Notes under the pieces: generated by a model
The model's input: only the letters and a program-made list of their open reading frames with translations
Database searches by the model: none
What the model was told of the DNA's origin: nothing
IMG/VR virus record: IMGVR_UViG_3300046002_005270
Location: 1-47,709 of that record
Length of the DNA stretch: 47,709 bases
DNA from: a virus
Direction: 5' to 3' (one strand)
In this document: positions 10,001 through 17,808 of the stretch, piece after piece
Layout: each line of letters begins with the position of its first letter
Position numbering within the stretch: the first letter of the stretch is position 1
Position numbers and translations under genes: made by a program

Positions 10001-10341
10001 GCGCAGTATCAGTTCAATTTAATCAAGGTAACCATTATAACCAAGAAACAGGAAAATTTACAGCACCGGTTGCTGGTCTATATCAAGTAAATGTTGTTTG
10101 TAGAACATCATCAAATTCCAATCCGGGTATAAATCAAATTATAGTCAAAAAACAATTACCAAGTGGTGGAACTACAACAGCCCAAATAATGTTAGAATGG
10201 GCAAAAGACACCACTGTAAATCATATGGGAGGTAGTTCTATTGTTAGTATGGCAGTGGGAGATACTCTTTGGGTAGATGTAACAGAAGGAACAATTCAAT
10301 TCGATGGAAACGATAACTTCTCAGTAGCGTATATAGGATAA
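7060..10341 (+). CDS. Long tail fiber: collagen-like, GSLLGTASFA repeats, C1q-like tip
   Basis: A 1093-residue fiber. I chose the ATG at 7060, which overlaps the preceding stop as TAATG, over an ATG 66 nt upstream that lies inside the adaptor gene. The order is: a short beta N-terminus; a collagen-like GSQGPQGPSG; about 500 residues of Ser/Thr-rich repeats built on SFTGSFTGSLLGTASFA and coiled SSSLDSTFATDAQLNQATASL units; an intramolecular-chaperone-like middle (SGAQINKGLVVRISGATGD); a YadA-head-like HAEGLHTIALGVGQHVQGQFN region; and a C-terminal domain of about 140 residues with C1q/TNF features (GNHYNQETGKFTAPVAGLYQVNVV). It is probably a trimeric receptor-binding fiber, with the C1q-like head contacting the host. 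Confidence 0.82.
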   Translation: MQVDITLNNNNVEVNTISNQIVVSDPINSTEVNITQPVTSVIITQGSQGPQGPSGSVDTSSLVTTSSFNAFTSSYYQDSSSFNSRIINTNSNLTTVSSSLNIRVTNLEQFSSSLDSTFATDAQLNQATASLSSSISILSSSYLQSSASFSSNITQNSSSISSVLNTFNNFTSSYNTGSFTGSFTGSLLGTASFAVSASWAPTQNIDTSSLVTTSSFNAFTSSYNTGSFTGSFTGDGAGLYNIPASGIIGLNLSQISSGSVSASISPENGLQVNTNVTATSFTGSLQGVASTASFAPNYTTTSSFNSFTSSYYQDSSSFDTRIGNLEQFSSSLDSTFATDAQLNQATASLSSSISSLSSSFLSFTSAYNTGSFTGSFTGSLLGTSSFASTASFAATAQTASFITGSNVFGPFGSNSIISSSFAISSSRAVTASYALDSVSASYALTASYSNYAATASNSQNAQDILIYVKNVSGAQINKGLVVRISGATGDNALISTSSYESDPVSANTLGITTQNIPNDNFGYVMTEGTLLGINTDAFTAGQLLYLGPTGSIIGTAPIAPLHSVRLGQVLRVQQNNGSMYVRIDNGYELGELHDVRDTSTTASYGDLLVKSGSIWTNSKQLTGSYGLTGSLTATSFTGSLLGTASFAVSSSRTVSSSFATSASFSISSSRALNANNATNATNANNATTASYAQTSSVVQSIASNISNNANNYLLLATGGDNITTIPDVFYENSTLKISKNLKQADGIVGEAQVYSVSGSQIVNGELSIIGDESQYFSTGSTLLVFDKGNVTINYYAIKTVTYNIIGDTTIIELVDTSLDVPPTSLYVADIKYLQGNNGDSTQNLPIGTAHAQGASAQALGPFSHTEGGSKGMGIPGGLTLADGSHAEGLHTIALGVGQHVQGQFNVPSTSQSAFIIGNGTDNNNRSNLVFASGSQFQVTGSIQVSGSITTQGNITMPNRPAFRVIGTSTGSISATTTISGSAVSVQFNQGNHYNQETGKFTAPVAGLYQVNVVCRTSSNSNPGINQIIVKKQLPSGGTTTAQIMLEWAKDTTVNHMGGSSIVSMAVGDTLWVDVTEGTIQFDGNDNFSVAYIG
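7229..7265 (+). repeat. Fiber gene direct repeat A, copy 1
   Basis: Starts TAGATACAAGTTCTCTTGTA and encodes DTSSLVTTSSFN. A near-identical copy lies at 7673-7720, about 440 nt downstream in the same frame. Confidence 0.8.
7375..7448 (+). repeat. Fiber gene direct repeat B, copy 1
   Basis: A 74-nt unit encoding NLEQFSSSLDSTFATDAQLN plus the following Ala-Ser residues. It matches 8029-8102 with two base differences, so the copies are recent or kept similar by recombination. Confidence 0.85.
7673..7720 (+). repeat. Fiber gene direct repeat A, copy 2
   Basis: Second copy of the DTSSLVTTSSFNAFTS unit, nearly identical to 7229-7276 at the DNA level. Confidence 0.8.
8029..8102 (+). repeat. Fiber gene direct repeat B, copy 2
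   Basis: Second copy of the 74-nt unit at 7375-7448, with two synonymous differences (CAA to CAG, TTA to CTA). Confidence 0.85.
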
Positions 10342-10352
10342 ACAAAAATGTT

Positions 10353-10613
10353 ATGAAAAAGAAATTATATAACATATTACCAAAATTTATTACCACTTTA
10401 AAACATGGTGATAAAATTGCACATACACTTTACGGAACCTTATTCTACTTAATATTATTATTTATAGTAGGACCTCATATTTCCTTATTTCTTACATGGG
10501 CCCTAGCTGTCGGAGTAGAGATATATGATACAAAAACCCATAAAGGAGACATAGTAGACTTTTTATCTACAATAATTTTACCAACTCTAATATATTTATT
10601 AACAAATCAATAA
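10353..10613 (+). CDS. Small membrane protein
   Basis: An 86-residue protein with a basic amphipathic start and hydrophobic segments at about 28-45, 46-58 and 68-83. It contains GDKIAHTLYGTLFY and VEIYDTKTHKGD, a His/Asp-bearing arrangement somewhat like VanZ-type membrane proteins. It follows the long fiber in the same unit. Membrane location is clear from the sequence; function is unknown, with a small holin-like role as one possibility. Confidence 0.55.
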   Translation: MKKKLYNILPKFITTLKHGDKIAHTLYGTLFYLILLFIVGPHISLFLTWALAVGVEIYDTKTHKGDIVDFLSTIILPTLIYLLTNQ

Positions 10614-10622
10614 AATTATAAT

Positions 10623-11126
10623 ATGAGTACAATTAGTACATCCGGTATATCAGTCTCTCAAGTAATCCGAGCAGAACATTTATTAAGAATAATAGGAGCA
10701 TTAAATGGTACTCTTAATAATACTATAATACTATCAGGTTCCCTTTCAGTAACGGGTTCAGCCACTTTTAATAGTGGTATAACCGGATCATTACAAGGTA
10801 CAGCATCATTTGCTTTAACCTCTTCAATAACTACAGCGATAACAGGTAGTACAGGGTACATCCCGATGTTTACTGGAAGTAGAGCTTTAAAAAATTCTAA
10901 TATATATCAAGATAGTAGTGGTAGAGTAGGTATAGGAATAAGTGTACCACAATCATGTGCTTCTTTAGAAATAAGTTCAAATGGTAGTAAATCAGGATTA
11001 ATACTACCAATAGTAGATACCACAGGATCTATAACTTCACCTACTAGCGGGCTAATGGTATTTGATATAAGTGTAAAGAAAGTAGCAGTATATGAAAGCA
11101 CAACTTGGAAATACTTAGCATTTTAG
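10623..11126 (+). CDS. Short tail fiber protein sharing repeats with the long fiber
   Basis: A 167-residue fiber-like protein. It contains LSGSLSVTGSATFNSGITGSLQGTASFALTSS, the same repeat type as the long fiber, followed by a GTGRVGIG-like head segment (SSGRVGIGISVPQ) and a C-terminal knob GLMVFDISVKKVAVYEST ending in a buried aromatic (TWKYLAF). This layout is typical of phage tail-fiber tips. It is probably a second fiber or fiber accessory transcribed with the long fiber. Confidence 0.65.
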   Translation: MSTISTSGISVSQVIRAEHLLRIIGALNGTLNNTIILSGSLSVTGSATFNSGITGSLQGTASFALTSSITTAITGSTGYIPMFTGSRALKNSNIYQDSSGRVGIGISVPQSCASLEISSNGSKSGLILPIVDTTGSITSPTSGLMVFDISVKKVAVYESTTWKYLAF

Positions 11127-11144
11127 TAATAAATAAATAACGTT

Positions 11145-11396
11145 ATGATAAAACCAACAAAATTAAAACAAGAAGAATTACAAGAGTTACAAGATTTTCA
11201 ACAAAAATCTGAATTTTTAATTTCACAACTAGGTCAATTACAATTTAAAAAATTGCAAATTGAAAAAGAAGAATTAATTTTAAAAAATTCTTTTGACCAT
11301 ATTACTAAATTAGAAACTGAATTAAGTGAAAAACTTAAAACATTATATGGTGATGTTCAAATAGATTTAAAAACTGGGGATATAATTTACCCTTAA
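11145..11396 (+). CDS. Coiled-coil small protein, possible fiber assembly factor
   Basis: An 83-residue, highly charged protein predicted to be almost entirely helical with heptad-like Leu/Ile spacing (LKQEELQELQDFQQKSEFLI...LQFKKLQIEKEELILK), ending in a short beta tail DVQIDLKTGDIIYP. It lies between fiber and sheath genes. Similar small coiled-coil proteins occur next to tail genes in marine T4-like phages. A chaperone or virion-accessory role is inferred only from position. Confidence 0.55.
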   Translation: MIKPTKLKQEELQELQDFQQKSEFLISQLGQLQFKKLQIEKEELILKNSFDHITKLETELSEKLKTLYGDVQIDLKTGDIIYP

Positions 11397-11420
11397 ATAT
11401 TAAGTTTTGAGCCTCCTCCC

Positions 11421-11436
11421 AATATTTATCATCAAA
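11421..11436 (+). promoter_or_regulatory. Candidate late promoter motif
   Basis: AATATTTATCATCAAA upstream of the sheath gene, 28 nt before its ATG; one base off the core TATTTATA. Confidence 0.5.
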
Positions 11437-11464
11437 TGAAAATTAATTTAAAACTAAAATAAAA

Positions 11465-13558
11465 ATGGCTGAAACTCTTTTATCTCCAGGTGTCCTAACC
11501 AGAGAAAATGATCAATCACAAATCACTCAAGGCCCTATTACTGCGGGAGCAGCTATTGTAGGACCTACAGTGTCAGGTCCTGTTAGAATACCAACATTAG
11601 TTACTTCATATAGTGACTATTTAAATAAATTTGGTGGTTCTTTTATTAGTGGGGGAGCATCTTACGAATACTTAACTTCAATTTCTGCTTACAACTATTT
11701 CCAACAAGGTGGTAGTACATTATTAGTAACTAGAGCAGTAAGTGGAACTTTCTTACCTGCTACCTCTAGTGCATCAAATAATATAGCTTCTGTAGTTGGA
11801 GGATTTGCTTCTGCTTCTTTTGTAACACAATCAAATTCAACAGCTTCATGGAATCAAATTTTAATTACTTCTAATACAGCATTTGGTGATATAAAATATA
11901 CTATTTATAACTACCCTTACTATAGTACAGGTTCTTACTCTTATGACAGTACTGGTAACACTTTATATGTTGGGATAGGTAATGGAAATAATGATGGGGT
12001 TAATGCTATAACATCTACTTCTCAATGGGCTACTTTATTAATTAATGCTGTAAATGCTTCAGGTTCAGCTGGAACTGAAATTTCAAGCTTAGTATCAGCT
12101 TCATTATCAGGTAGTAGTATTAAATTTACATCTACTAATGCTGGAACTGTTTATAATAATTTATCTTTAACTAGTAGCTTTGGATACGGAACTCCAGTAA
12201 CATCTAGTTTTAGAGGTGGTACAGACTCAACTCCAAGTACGGTATTTGTATTAGAAACTTTATCTCAGGGTGCTATTAATAATAGTTTTAGTACTGAAGG
12301 AACAAATGGAGTTTTACCATCAGGTTCAAAAGATGATATCAGATTTGAAATTTTAAATCCTAGTACAGGAAGTGGTACTTTTGATTTATTAGTTAGAAGA
12401 GGAGATGATAACAGTAGTACTAAAGTAATTTTAGAACAATGGATAGGTTTATCATTAGACCCTAACCAACCTAACTATATTGAAGCTGTAATAGGAAATC
12501 AATCAGTTAGTACAGATAACGGATATATTCAAACATCAGGAGATTATACTAATAAATCTAGATATTTAAGAGTAAAATCAGTTAATTATACTACTCCTAA
12601 TTATTTTGATAATAATGGTAACCCAGTATCTTCTTATACTTCATCTTTACCTATAGCTCAAAGTGGCTCATTCGGTGGAGCAACAGGAACAAATTGTGGA
12701 GTTTATGGTTTATCAAATAGTGATTACACATCTTCAATTTCGTTATTAGGTAATACTAATGAATTCAAATTTAATCTAATTACAGTACCTGGTATTACAG
12801 CTACAGCAGGAAACGCAGTTTTAACTTCTTTAACTAATATGGCTGAAGATAGAGGGGATTGTATAGCAATAGTTGATTTATCAGCTTATGGAAATAATAT
12901 ATCTACAGTAGTTTCAAATGCTACTTCAATTGATAGTAGTTATGCAGCTGCTTATTATCCATGGGTTCAAATTAGCGCTCCTAACACAGGAAAATTAACA
13001 TGGGTTCCACCATCAACAATCATACCAAGTGTTTATGCTTATAATGATAGAGTAGGTGCTCCATGGTTTGCTCCTGCAGGATTTACAAGAGGTGGATTAA
13101 GTGTAATTCAAGCTGAAAGAAAATTATCTCCTTCTGATAGAGATGCTTTATATGCAGGTAAAATTAATTCAATCGCAACTTTCCCTGGACAAGGAGTAGT
13201 AGCTTATGGTCAGAAAACTCTACAGAAAAAAGCATCTGCTTTAGATAGAATCAATGTTAGAAGATTATTAATTGAATTAAAATCATATATTGGTCAAATA
13301 GCTGATGGTTTAGTATTTGAACAAAATACTATTGCTACAAGAAATAGATTCTTATCTCAAGTTAATCCATATTTAGATTCAATTCAACAAAGACAAGGAT
13401 TATATGCTTTTAAAGTAGTAATGGATGAAACTAATAATACTGCTGAAGTAATTGATAGAAATCAATTAGTAGGTCAAATTTTCATACAACCTACTAGAAC
13501 AGCTGAGTTTATTATATTAGACTTTAATGTTACACCAACTGGAGCATCATTTCAATAA
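11465..13558 (+). CDS. gp18: Tail sheath protein, T4 gp18-like
   Basis: A 697-residue contractile sheath subunit (T4 gp18 is 659). The N-terminus LLSPGVLTRENDQSQITQGP, with VGPTVSGPVRIPTLVTSYSDYLNKFGG, is the classic sheath arm. The C-terminal domain has PSDRDALYAGKINSIATFPGQG, INVRRLLIELKSYI and a final strand EFIILDFNVTPTG, which forms the interlocking mesh. Codon use is strongly A/T-ending, as in other highly expressed genes here. It is followed by a terminator and then the tube gene, as in T4. Confidence 0.95.
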   Translation: MAETLLSPGVLTRENDQSQITQGPITAGAAIVGPTVSGPVRIPTLVTSYSDYLNKFGGSFISGGASYEYLTSISAYNYFQQGGSTLLVTRAVSGTFLPATSSASNNIASVVGGFASASFVTQSNSTASWNQILITSNTAFGDIKYTIYNYPYYSTGSYSYDSTGNTLYVGIGNGNNDGVNAITSTSQWATLLINAVNASGSAGTEISSLVSASLSGSSIKFTSTNAGTVYNNLSLTSSFGYGTPVTSSFRGGTDSTPSTVFVLETLSQGAINNSFSTEGTNGVLPSGSKDDIRFEILNPSTGSGTFDLLVRRGDDNSSTKVILEQWIGLSLDPNQPNYIEAVIGNQSVSTDNGYIQTSGDYTNKSRYLRVKSVNYTTPNYFDNNGNPVSSYTSSLPIAQSGSFGGATGTNCGVYGLSNSDYTSSISLLGNTNEFKFNLITVPGITATAGNAVLTSLTNMAEDRGDCIAIVDLSAYGNNISTVVSNATSIDSSYAAAYYPWVQISAPNTGKLTWVPPSTIIPSVYAYNDRVGAPWFAPAGFTRGGLSVIQAERKLSPSDRDALYAGKINSIATFPGQGVVAYGQKTLQKKASALDRINVRRLLIELKSYIGQIADGLVFEQNTIATRNRFLSQVNPYLDSIQQRQGLYAFKVVMDETNNTAEVIDRNQLVGQIFIQPTRTAEFIILDFNVTPTGASFQ

Positions 13559-13573
13559 TTAAAATTTAGGATT

Positions 13574-13599
13574 AAAGCCCTAATATAAGGGCTTTTTTC
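13574..13599 (+). terminator. Intrinsic terminator after sheath gene
   Basis: AAAGCCC / GGGCTTT stem with an 8-nt loop followed by T-rich sequence. Confidence 0.9.
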
Positions 13600-13601
13600 T
13601 T

Positions 13602-13616
13602 AATATTTATTATAAA
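13602..13616 (+). promoter_or_regulatory. Candidate late promoter motif
   Basis: AATATTTATTATAAA between the sheath terminator and the tube gene, 36 nt before its ATG. Confidence 0.58.
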
Positions 13617-13652
13617 CCATAATAACAAAAATAAAATTAATACAAATATAAC

Positions 13653-14141
13653 ATGGCAGTATTAAACCCAAATGAAATAATGTTTACAGCTTTTGAACCA
13701 AAAGTTCAAAATAGATTTATACTATATGTAGACGGGATTCCAGCATATCTAATCAAAAAAGCTACAGCTCCAGGATTTGAAGCAAATGAAATTATATTAG
13801 ACCACATTAATGTTTACCGTAAAGTGAAAGGTAAAATTAGATGGAATGATATGAATTTAGAATTATATGACCCAATCGCTCCTTCAGGAACTCAAGCTGT
13901 AATGGAATGGGCACGTTTAGCTCACGAATCAGTAACAGGTAGAGATGGTTATTCAGATTTCTATAAAAAAGATTTAAGATTAAATATCTTAGGGCCTGTA
14001 GGTGATGTAGTTGGAGAATGGATTATAAAAGGTGCATTCGTAAAATCAGCAAACTTTGGAGAGTATGATTGGTCTTCAGGTGAAGCCGCAGCAAACATCT
14101 CAATGACTATAGCAATGGATTATTGTATAGCAAACTTCTAA
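13653..14141 (+). CDS. gp19: Tail tube protein, T4 gp19-like
   Basis: A 162-residue inner tube subunit, the usual length. Features are FEPKVQNRFILYVDGIPAYLIKKATAPG, HINVYRKVKGKIRWNDMNLELYDPI and WIIKGAFVKSANFGEYDWSSGE, matching the T4-like tube family. It stacks in rings to form the DNA conduit inside the sheath. Monocistronic: it has its own late motif and a terminator. Confidence 0.95.
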   Translation: MAVLNPNEIMFTAFEPKVQNRFILYVDGIPAYLIKKATAPGFEANEIILDHINVYRKVKGKIRWNDMNLELYDPIAPSGTQAVMEWARLAHESVTGRDGYSDFYKKDLRLNILGPVGDVVGEWIIKGAFVKSANFGEYDWSSGEAAANISMTIAMDYCIANF

Positions 14142-14163
14142 GAAGTAAAATATATTTTAAAGA

Positions 14164-14192
14164 GAAAGCCCATTTATTTGGGCTTTCCTTTA
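14164..14192 (+). terminator. Intrinsic terminator after tube gene
   Basis: GAAAGCCC / GGGCTTTC 8-bp stem with an 8-nt loop, then CTTTATTTT. Confidence 0.88.
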
Positions 14193-14198
14193 TTTTAT

Positions 14199-14214
14199 TA
14201 TATTTATATATAAA
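14199..14214 (+). promoter_or_regulatory. Candidate late promoter motif
   Basis: TATATTTATATATAAA, 14 nt before the ATG at 14229. Confidence 0.55.
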
Positions 14215-14228
14215 CACAAATAAAATTT

Positions 14229-14978
14229 ATGGACAATCAAGTTACACAAGAAAAACCAAAATTCCCTACGGAAATGGTAGATTTGCCTTCTAAAGGTCTA
14301 CTATACCCTGAAGATTCTCCTTTAAGAGCAGGTACTATTGAAATGAAGTACATGACAGCACGTGAGGAAGATATTTTAACTAACTCTAACTACATTCAAC
14401 AAGGTATTGTATTAGATAAATTACTAGAATCTCTTATTGTTACTAAAATCAATTTCAAAGATTTATTAGTTGGTGATAAAAATGCTATTTTAATTGCATC
14501 TCGTATTTTAGGATATGGTCAAGACTATGAATTTGAAACTAATGGAAGAACTTACCAAGTTGATTTAACTACTTTAAAAGACAAAGAATTACCATCAGAT
14601 GTAGATTATAAAAATGGAAATGATTTCAGTTTTACTCTACCAGCTACTAAAGATGAAGTTACTTTTAAACTGTTATCACATGGCGATGAATTAGCGATAG
14701 ATCAGGAATTAAAAGGATTAAAGAAAATAAATCCAAACGGGTCACCTGAATTATCAACTCGCTTAAAATACATCATAACTTCAATTAATGGTGATAGAGA
14801 GAAAAAAACTATTAGAGAATTTGTTGATAATGAATTATTAGCAAGAGACTCTAGAGCTTTAAGACAAGAGGTAAAAAGAATATCACCAGATATTGATTTA
14901 ACTATTCAAGGTGATGGCGGGGAGGACATCGCCATTCCAATTAATCTTAACTTTTTTTGGCCTGACTTCAATTCATAG
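14229..14978 (+). CDS. gp26: Baseplate hub assembly protein, T4 gp26-like
   Basis: A 249-residue member of the T4 baseplate (gp26/gp51-type) family: EMVDLPSKGLLYPEDSPL, IEMKYMTAREEDIL, LDKLLESLIV, GDKNAILIASRILGYG, and a C-terminal INLNFFWPDF. It takes part in building the central hub. The stop TAG at 14976 interrupts a sequence whose other frame continues smoothly into the next ORF (see that entry and the findings), so it may also be expressed as part of a longer fusion. Confidence 0.82.
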   Translation: MDNQVTQEKPKFPTEMVDLPSKGLLYPEDSPLRAGTIEMKYMTAREEDILTNSNYIQQGIVLDKLLESLIVTKINFKDLLVGDKNAILIASRILGYGQDYEFETNGRTYQVDLTTLKDKELPSDVDYKNGNDFSFTLPATKDEVTFKLLSHGDELAIDQELKGLKKINPNGSPELSTRLKYIITSINGDREKKTIREFVDNELLARDSRALRQEVKRISPDIDLTIQGDGGEDIAIPINLNFFWPDFNS

Positions 14979-14997
14979 GATAAATTTATTCTCCCAA

Positions 14998-15225
14998 ATG
15001 AATGAAATAGTATTTCATGGTAAGGGAGGATATAATTGGGACACTGTTTATAATATGCCTATTTGGCTTAGAATTTTTACCTTTAATAAATTAAAAGAAT
15101 GGTATGATAAAGAGCAAGAACAAATAGAAGCCCAAAATAACATGCTTACTAATAAATCTGGTAAAAACCAAGTAGTAGGTCCTGATATAACTTCAACATA
15201 CAATGCAAAGGTTCCTAAAAAATAG
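14998..15225 (+). CDS. Small baseplate-associated protein downstream of gp26-like gene
   Basis: A 75-residue protein: MNEIVFHGKGGYNWDTVYNMPIWLR followed by FTFNKLKEWYDKEQEQIEAQN and a basic tail. The GKGGYxWxxVYNMPIxLR pattern is known to me as the segment that follows the gp26-type domain in related phages. The ATG at 14998 lies 19 nt after the gp26-like stop. The frame is open further upstream to an ATG at 14911 inside gp26, where the overlap encodes HRINLFSQ just before this Met. It could therefore be a separate gene or the extension of gp26 after a +1 shift. Its last codons lie in a terminator hairpin. Confidence 0.7.
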   Translation: MNEIVFHGKGGYNWDTVYNMPIWLRIFTFNKLKEWYDKEQEQIEAQNNMLTNKSGKNQVVGPDITSTYNAKVPKK

Positions 15226-15240
15226 GAGCCTTTCATATTT
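15207..15240 (+). terminator. Intrinsic terminator overlapping gene end
   Basis: AAAGGTTCCTA / TAGGAGCCTTT 11-bp stem (one G-U pair). The 5' arm lies within the last codons of the upstream gene. Confidence 0.82.
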
Positions 15241-15249
15241 ATACTAATA
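15236..15249 (+). promoter_or_regulatory. Candidate late promoter motif
   Basis: TATTTATACTAATA, only 9 nt before the tape-measure ATG. Confidence 0.5.
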
Positions 15250-15258
15250 TAATATATT

Positions 15259-17568
15259 ATGGCTCAAGATATAAACGCTTTAAATCAAGAAATAGCAGAC
15301 CTTAGAAGACAACTAGGAGACAAACCATTAACTCCTTTTGATTCTAAGGATTTAGATAAAGCTTTATTAACAGTTAGAGCTTTAAGGCAAGAATTTAGAG
15401 AAGCTTCTAGTGATTTAGATTATATCTCTAAAAGTTTTAAAGATACTGTCAATGAAATGTCTAAGCAAAATACTTATTATAATCTTGCTAAGAAATCTAT
15501 AAATGGTATAGCTGATATTTCTAGACAAATTGTTGATTACAGAAGAGGAGAAAGTTCTTTATCTGAAAAACAATTACAAAATCTCCAAAATCAAGCTAGA
15601 ATAAAATTTGAAGAATTAAAATTATCTGTAAAAAGTGGACAATTAAAAGGTAAAGATTTAATAGCTGCTCAAGATGCTTTAGATGAACAAGAAAGTTTTA
15701 ATAAAGCTCTAGATAGAACTATAGAACTTCAAGCTCAAGTTAATAAAGAAGTTGGTTTATTAGGAGAAGGTTTAGAAGGAGCAGGAAAATTTTTAGAAAA
15801 AATGGGATTTGCAGGTATAGCTAAACCTATATCAGATGCTATTCAAAAAACTAAAGATGCTAGACTTCAGATAAAATTAAATCAAGATGAAATGGCCAAA
15901 CTTAGAGAAGAGTATTCTCAATTAGGCCCTCATGACCTTCAACGTAAGAAAGAATTAAGAGATCAACTTGCTTCTCTAAAATCACAAAATAAAGAACTTG
16001 AAACTCAAGCTAATAAATATAAAAATATAGCTAGTGCTTTAAAAGAACAATTTACTTTAACTAATATGACTGATGCTATATTAGGTAAAATGGTAAAAAG
16101 TTTTTTTGATTTAGATGAGGCACAAGCTAAGTTTACAAATTTAACAGGGGGGCAAATCCCTATAATGGATCAATTCAATGATAGATTAATAACTAGTATT
16201 GATTACATTAAAACTGCAAGTTCATTAACAGAACAATTAGGAGTAAACGCGGCTGCTGTTTTCTCTCCTGACACTCTAGCAGCAGCATCTGAAATGGTTA
16301 AAACTATGGGTATGACCCAGGAACAAGCCAATAAAGCTGCTATAATGTCTCAAGTTAATGGTAAATCAATTGATAATATGAATAAATCCCTTAAAGAAGG
16401 GAATAAACAATATAATCAACAAAATAGATCTGCTTTAGCCCAAGGTGTTATAATGAGAGAAGTATATAGTACTTCAACTGCTATAGCAGCTTCTATGGGT
16501 AATAGTGTTGATAAAATAGGAGACGCTGTTAGGAGAGCAAAAGACTTAGGTCTTTCATTACAAGAAGTAGAAGGTATAGCTAGTTCTTTATTAGATATTG
16601 AATCATCAATAGCAGCGGAATTTGAATATGAAGTAATATCAGGTAAGCAGTTAAATTTAGAAGCAGCTAGATATTATGCTTTAACTAACCAAACTGATAA
16701 GTTAACTAAAGAAATAGCTAATAATCAAGCTGTAATTCAATCATTTGCCTCAGGTAATAGAATAGAACAAGAAGCTGCAGCTAAAGCTTTAGGTATTTCT
16801 CGTGAACAACTATCAGAAATGTATATGGCTGATCTAAGAAGACAAGGTCTCTCTGATAAAGCTATATCTGATGCTATGGCTATGGATGAAATGGATGTTA
16901 AAAGACTATCCACTCAAGAAGCTATTAATACTTCTATAGCTAAAATGACAGAATTATTAGCTGGGCCTGCTCAATTTTTAGTTTCTATGTTAGATAATGC
17001 TGTTATATTATACGGTATTATGGGAGCTATTGCTACTGTTATGGCAGTTAATATAGCGACGTCTATAGGTAAAGCCGCAATAGCTTTAGCAGGTATGATT
17101 CCTAAAACCGCTACTTTATTAGGATTAGAAGTAGGTAGAGCAGCAGCAGCAGTAGCTAGTGCAAGTGCTTTAACTTTAGGTTTAGGAGCTTTAGGCATAA
17201 TAGCAGGTATAGCTGCGGTTATGGCTGTAGTTAATTCAAACACTAAACCTAAAACACCTTCACCTGCGGGAGATATATCATCACCAGCTAGTGGTAGAAC
17301 TCAAGTATCAACTAGAGAAGGAGGATTATTTGAATTAAGTAAAAACGATGACTTAGTAGCAGCTCCAGGTTTAGTAAATAAACTAAACTCTCAATCCCAA
17401 CCATTAATAGTTAATCAATCAGCTCCTCAACAGCAATCTCAAGCTATTGATTACGATAAAATGGCTCAAGCAATGTCTAGAGTAAAAGTTCAAACAAACT
17501 TAGATGGAGTACGTGTATCAAGTGAATTACAAAAAGCTCCAATGGGGATAGCTACAAGAAAAATATAA
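15259..17568 (+). CDS. Tail tape measure protein
   Basis: A 769-residue protein with extended coiled coil over residues about 1-270 (for example QDINALNQEIADLRRQL and LREEYSQLGPHDLQRKKELR). A helical middle follows, then a hydrophobic segment at about 570-665 containing Ala/Gly-rich membrane-like helices (ILYGIMGAIATVMAVNIATS, LGALGIIAGIAAVMAV). The C-terminus has QAMSRVKVQTNLDGVRVSSE, a common tape-measure ending. Its length should set tail length, and the hydrophobic part may insert in the host membrane. The position between hub assembly and baseplate genes supports the call. Confidence 0.82.
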   Translation: MAQDINALNQEIADLRRQLGDKPLTPFDSKDLDKALLTVRALRQEFREASSDLDYISKSFKDTVNEMSKQNTYYNLAKKSINGIADISRQIVDYRRGESSLSEKQLQNLQNQARIKFEELKLSVKSGQLKGKDLIAAQDALDEQESFNKALDRTIELQAQVNKEVGLLGEGLEGAGKFLEKMGFAGIAKPISDAIQKTKDARLQIKLNQDEMAKLREEYSQLGPHDLQRKKELRDQLASLKSQNKELETQANKYKNIASALKEQFTLTNMTDAILGKMVKSFFDLDEAQAKFTNLTGGQIPIMDQFNDRLITSIDYIKTASSLTEQLGVNAAAVFSPDTLAAASEMVKTMGMTQEQANKAAIMSQVNGKSIDNMNKSLKEGNKQYNQQNRSALAQGVIMREVYSTSTAIAASMGNSVDKIGDAVRRAKDLGLSLQEVEGIASSLLDIESSIAAEFEYEVISGKQLNLEAARYYALTNQTDKLTKEIANNQAVIQSFASGNRIEQEAAAKALGISREQLSEMYMADLRRQGLSDKAISDAMAMDEMDVKRLSTQEAINTSIAKMTELLAGPAQFLVSMLDNAVILYGIMGAIATVMAVNIATSIGKAAIALAGMIPKTATLLGLEVGRAAAAVASASALTLGLGALGIIAGIAAVMAVVNSNTKPKTPSPAGDISSPASGRTQVSTREGGLFELSKNDDLVAAPGLVNKLNSQSQPLIVNQSAPQQQSQAIDYDKMAQAMSRVKVQTNLDGVRVSSELQKAPMGIATRKI

Positions 17569-17570
17569 TT

Positions 17571-17585
17571 AATATTTATTATAAA
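17571..17585 (+). promoter_or_regulatory. Candidate late promoter motif
   Basis: AATATTTATTATAAA, directly after the tape-measure stop and 17 nt before the next ATG. Confidence 0.58.
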
Positions 17586-17602
17586 CATTAAAACATAATA
17601 AC

Positions 17603-17806
17603 ATGGCAAATCAAATTTTAGGACAAGAACAAACTTCTATTTTAGGTAATGGAGGAACAGTTCAACCTCAAGAACCACAATTAGTAGCTTCAAAATTACA
17701 TTATGAATATTCTATTAATGGTAACCCTAATGTACCTAACAAACCTAGACCTTCACAATTAGATGATCGTGCTATAGTAAAATACATGGATAACTTACCA
17801 GGATAA
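17603..17806 (+). CDS. Conserved small virion-region protein
   Basis: A 67-residue soluble protein: MANQILGQEQTSILGNGG, then QLVASKLHYEYSINGNPN and a final YMDNLPG. I recognise this as a recurrent small protein preceding a large baseplate gene in related phages, without a known function. It starts the baseplate unit; the next gene begins 2 nt after its stop. Confidence 0.6.
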   Translation: MANQILGQEQTSILGNGGTVQPQEPQLVASKLHYEYSINGNPNVPNKPRPSQLDDRAIVKYMDNLPG

Positions 17807-17808
17807 TA

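Noticed and set aside
15259-17568. Hydrophobic part of the tape measure considered as a separate holin-type gene
   Set aside because: It is in frame within one long ORF with no internal start context, and such segments are usual in tape-measure proteins.
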